Of a DNA stretch of 64,000 nucleotides, positions 63,701-64,000 are shown in pieces; the stretch's first letter is position 1, and each line of letters starts with the position of its first letter. Origin of the DNA: Deltaproteobacteria bacterium. GTDB lineage: Bacteria > Myxococcota_C > UBA6777. Where the stretch lies: the NCBI GenBank assembly GCA_006226375.1, contig SBHC01000041.1, forward strand, positions 124,001 to 188,000, written 5' to 3'. The notes under the pieces are model-generated. The model was not told the DNA's origin, ran no database searches, and worked only from the letters and a program-made list of their open reading frames with translations. The position numbers were made by a program, and so were the translations under genes.

Positions 63701-64000
63701 CCCAGCTTCACATTCCCCTTGTTGCTTGGTTTTGCAGTCCTTAACCGGTAGGCCATCGTCGATCTGACCGTTGCAGTCGTCATCTTTCCCGTTGCAAGAC
63801 TCAATGGCCGGCTTCACATCACCCTGGCAGGATCCAAACTTCCCGCCTTTGGTGTCGGTGTCGAGGAGACACTCTTCTACACCTCGCACGCAAATACCTT
63901 TTCCAGCGTTTTCAGTACTTCCCGTGTAGCAAGGGCGAAGTTGTCCAACCACGCAACAATTTGCGATACCTTCATCGGTTTGACCGTTACAGTTATCGTC
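60746..64000 (-). CDS. giant MopE-repeat, Gly-rich surface protein, 5' end beyond the window edge
   Basis: 1084 visible residues; the frame enters from the right edge already inside a repeat, so the N-terminus is outside the window. Residues 1-660 hold eleven MopE-like units, such as CNGKDDDCNGQID, CNGLDDDCDGQVD and CDGKDNDCDGNID. Each is embedded in Cys-rich blocks with CxxGxQxCxxxGxWGxC spacers. From about 660 a beta-rich domain without Cys begins (GDEIMLIHTQGNDQRVGTYE). The last 280 residues are Gly-rich (SGGGSGGTDNRKAGES, GGGGGGAGGSLHIRV), a predicted beta-helix or Gly-rich adhesin-like end. A signature of large myxobacterial surface proteins; metal binding is unproven. Confidence 0.82.
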   Translation of the reverse strand, partial: DDNCNGQTDEGIANCCVVGQLRPCYTGSTENAGKGICVRGVEECLLDTDTKGGKFGSCQGDVKPAIESCNGKDDDCNGQIDDGLPVKDCKTKQQGECEAGKERCQDGKVECFPVKTPQQEDCNGLDDDCDGQVDELFPQRGQPCKVDGAQGPCAEGIRVGCNLGKVVCQALYKAEAVERCDDGIDNDCNGKVDEQDTAACACKAGDKRQCYTGPANTKGKGECKDGEQVCDASGQWGPCTGDVTPATEVCDGKDNNCDGSVDETFPTKGQLCFIVTGGAQGPCTYGKLDSCGASPTFKPECKAIYKAAASEICNNGIDDDCDGVIDNSPPCDCRQASSNQQPCSKMPKSLWNTGICKPGTQTCNFNGVWSGCLNEVPPALEVCDGKDNDCNGNIDEADPQLNNSCQVKNNDGVCKDGANQCKGGVLTCIAKITVPPQLDLCNGKDDDCNGKIDDSDPSVGKACAAAGKKGECAKGTLECTAGAWNCKATGTSQKEDCNGLDDDCNGQIDDNLSAPPCQTSLKGVCAQATKLCGGVKGWLDCEPGDFFRTSTLYEAKETLCDGKDNDCDGNIDADDQGQPLTRPCYADGQGKDGPANSRGVGACKDGAQTCSQGQWGKCENAVFPAAVTCDDKDNDCNGVVDKNELACLCTDEKAKGEVVIRTWGTGADGSLVINNKVILDQVAGNQLDRTPKSNRVEPDVTYHKVTAIGEQDVTVENTKGLADGDEIMLIHTQGNDQRVGTYELFRIRTVDQTKLTLSAKITQTFGASDNKSLDGQTILAVRVPQYKRITVTSNGELTVSSWNGSKGGILVFRAQELVRVAPGGKLSVTAMGYRGGAKVDGNSKPAPAGESITGAPTDSAGQNGGGHGGASSDKAYSGGGGGYGVKGENGLNQEKQPGGSGGQTYGTETLHQRIFMGSGGGSGGTDNRKAGESSRNETGAGGSGGGILIIIARTLNVAGEVSTNGSNGGDAISFGGAVGGGGGGAGGSLHIRVFNLQLYDGAVVTSNGGKGGRSAAEGPNNPKQPFGDSVGGQGGSGRLDLRLRQLNGKDATGDAKSYSFWTSPEPFAKPIPQQCVAPAVVPSP

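Overview
This window looks like chromosomal DNA of a Myxococcota-type (former delta-proteobacterial) bacterium of moderate GC content. The support is circumstantial but consistent. Two proteins carry the MopE-like putative metal-binding repeat (CxGxDxDCxGxxDE). A Cys-rich protein carries repeated HCGxCGxxC units. There are several lipoproteins with GC-type lipoboxes. One protein (56568-57296) ends in a MYXO-CTERM-like tail: a Cys motif, a Leu-rich membrane segment and an Arg cluster. No rRNA, tRNA, CRISPR array, insertion sequence or phage module was recognised. Coordinates for starts were chosen from visible ribosome-binding sites.

Layout. (1) 1-9.0 kb: a truncated DUF4139-like lipoprotein gene at the left edge, YkvA/DUF1232, a 2OG-Fe(II) oxygenase, an aldo/keto reductase, a short PanE-like remnant, an orphan CoA-dependent acyltransferase-fold protein, Sua5, a Cys-rich repeat protein and endonuclease V. 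(2) 9.3-30 kb: a surface-glycan locus in three blocks. The first forward block holds two acyltransferase-3 proteins, a membrane-anchored SASA-type esterase and a GT39-like mannosyltransferase-fold protein. A reverse block, read from 21.4 down to 14.5 kb, holds three GT4 glycosyltransferases, a Wzy-like polymerase and a WecA/MraY-like initiating phosphosugar transferase. The second forward block holds FkbM, a bi-domain dehydrogenase/Gfo-Idh protein, a heparinase II/III-like protein, a GT4 enzyme, WecB and a second FkbM. (3) 30-37 kb: a methyltransferase, small membrane proteins, a patatin, a TerD protein with membrane tail, and a tight operon of ECF sigma factor, zinc-finger anti-sigma factor and YbjQ. 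(4) 37-52.7 kb: large exported proteins (a hydrolase-like lipoprotein, a MopE-repeat lipoprotein, a Cys-rich/WD40 lipoprotein), a membrane HEAT-repeat protein, Aat, Tgt, and two tandem outer-membrane-type paralogues followed by a TPR protein. (5) 52.9-64 kb: moaA, a GC-rich non-coding or degraded island, small unknowns, the MYXO-CTERM-like protein, a degenerate NtrC-like AAA+ protein, pyroglutamyl peptidase and a giant MopE-repeat/Gly-rich protein running off the right edge.

How the genes fit. In the glycan locus, WecB would supply UDP-ManNAc and the WecA-like enzyme would start a lipid-linked repeat. The GT4 and GT39-like enzymes would extend it and the Wzy-like protein would polymerise it. 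FkbM, acyltransferase-3 and esterase proteins would decorate it, and the heparinase-like protein would trim or modify it. No flippase, chain-length regulator or outer-membrane exporter is visible, so export must be encoded elsewhere. Promoters with an unusual shared GTGACA -35 box precede three of its forward units. The remainder of the window is rich in cell-envelope proteins of unknown role plus scattered housekeeping genes (Sua5, endonuclease V, Aat, Tgt, MoaA, Pcp).
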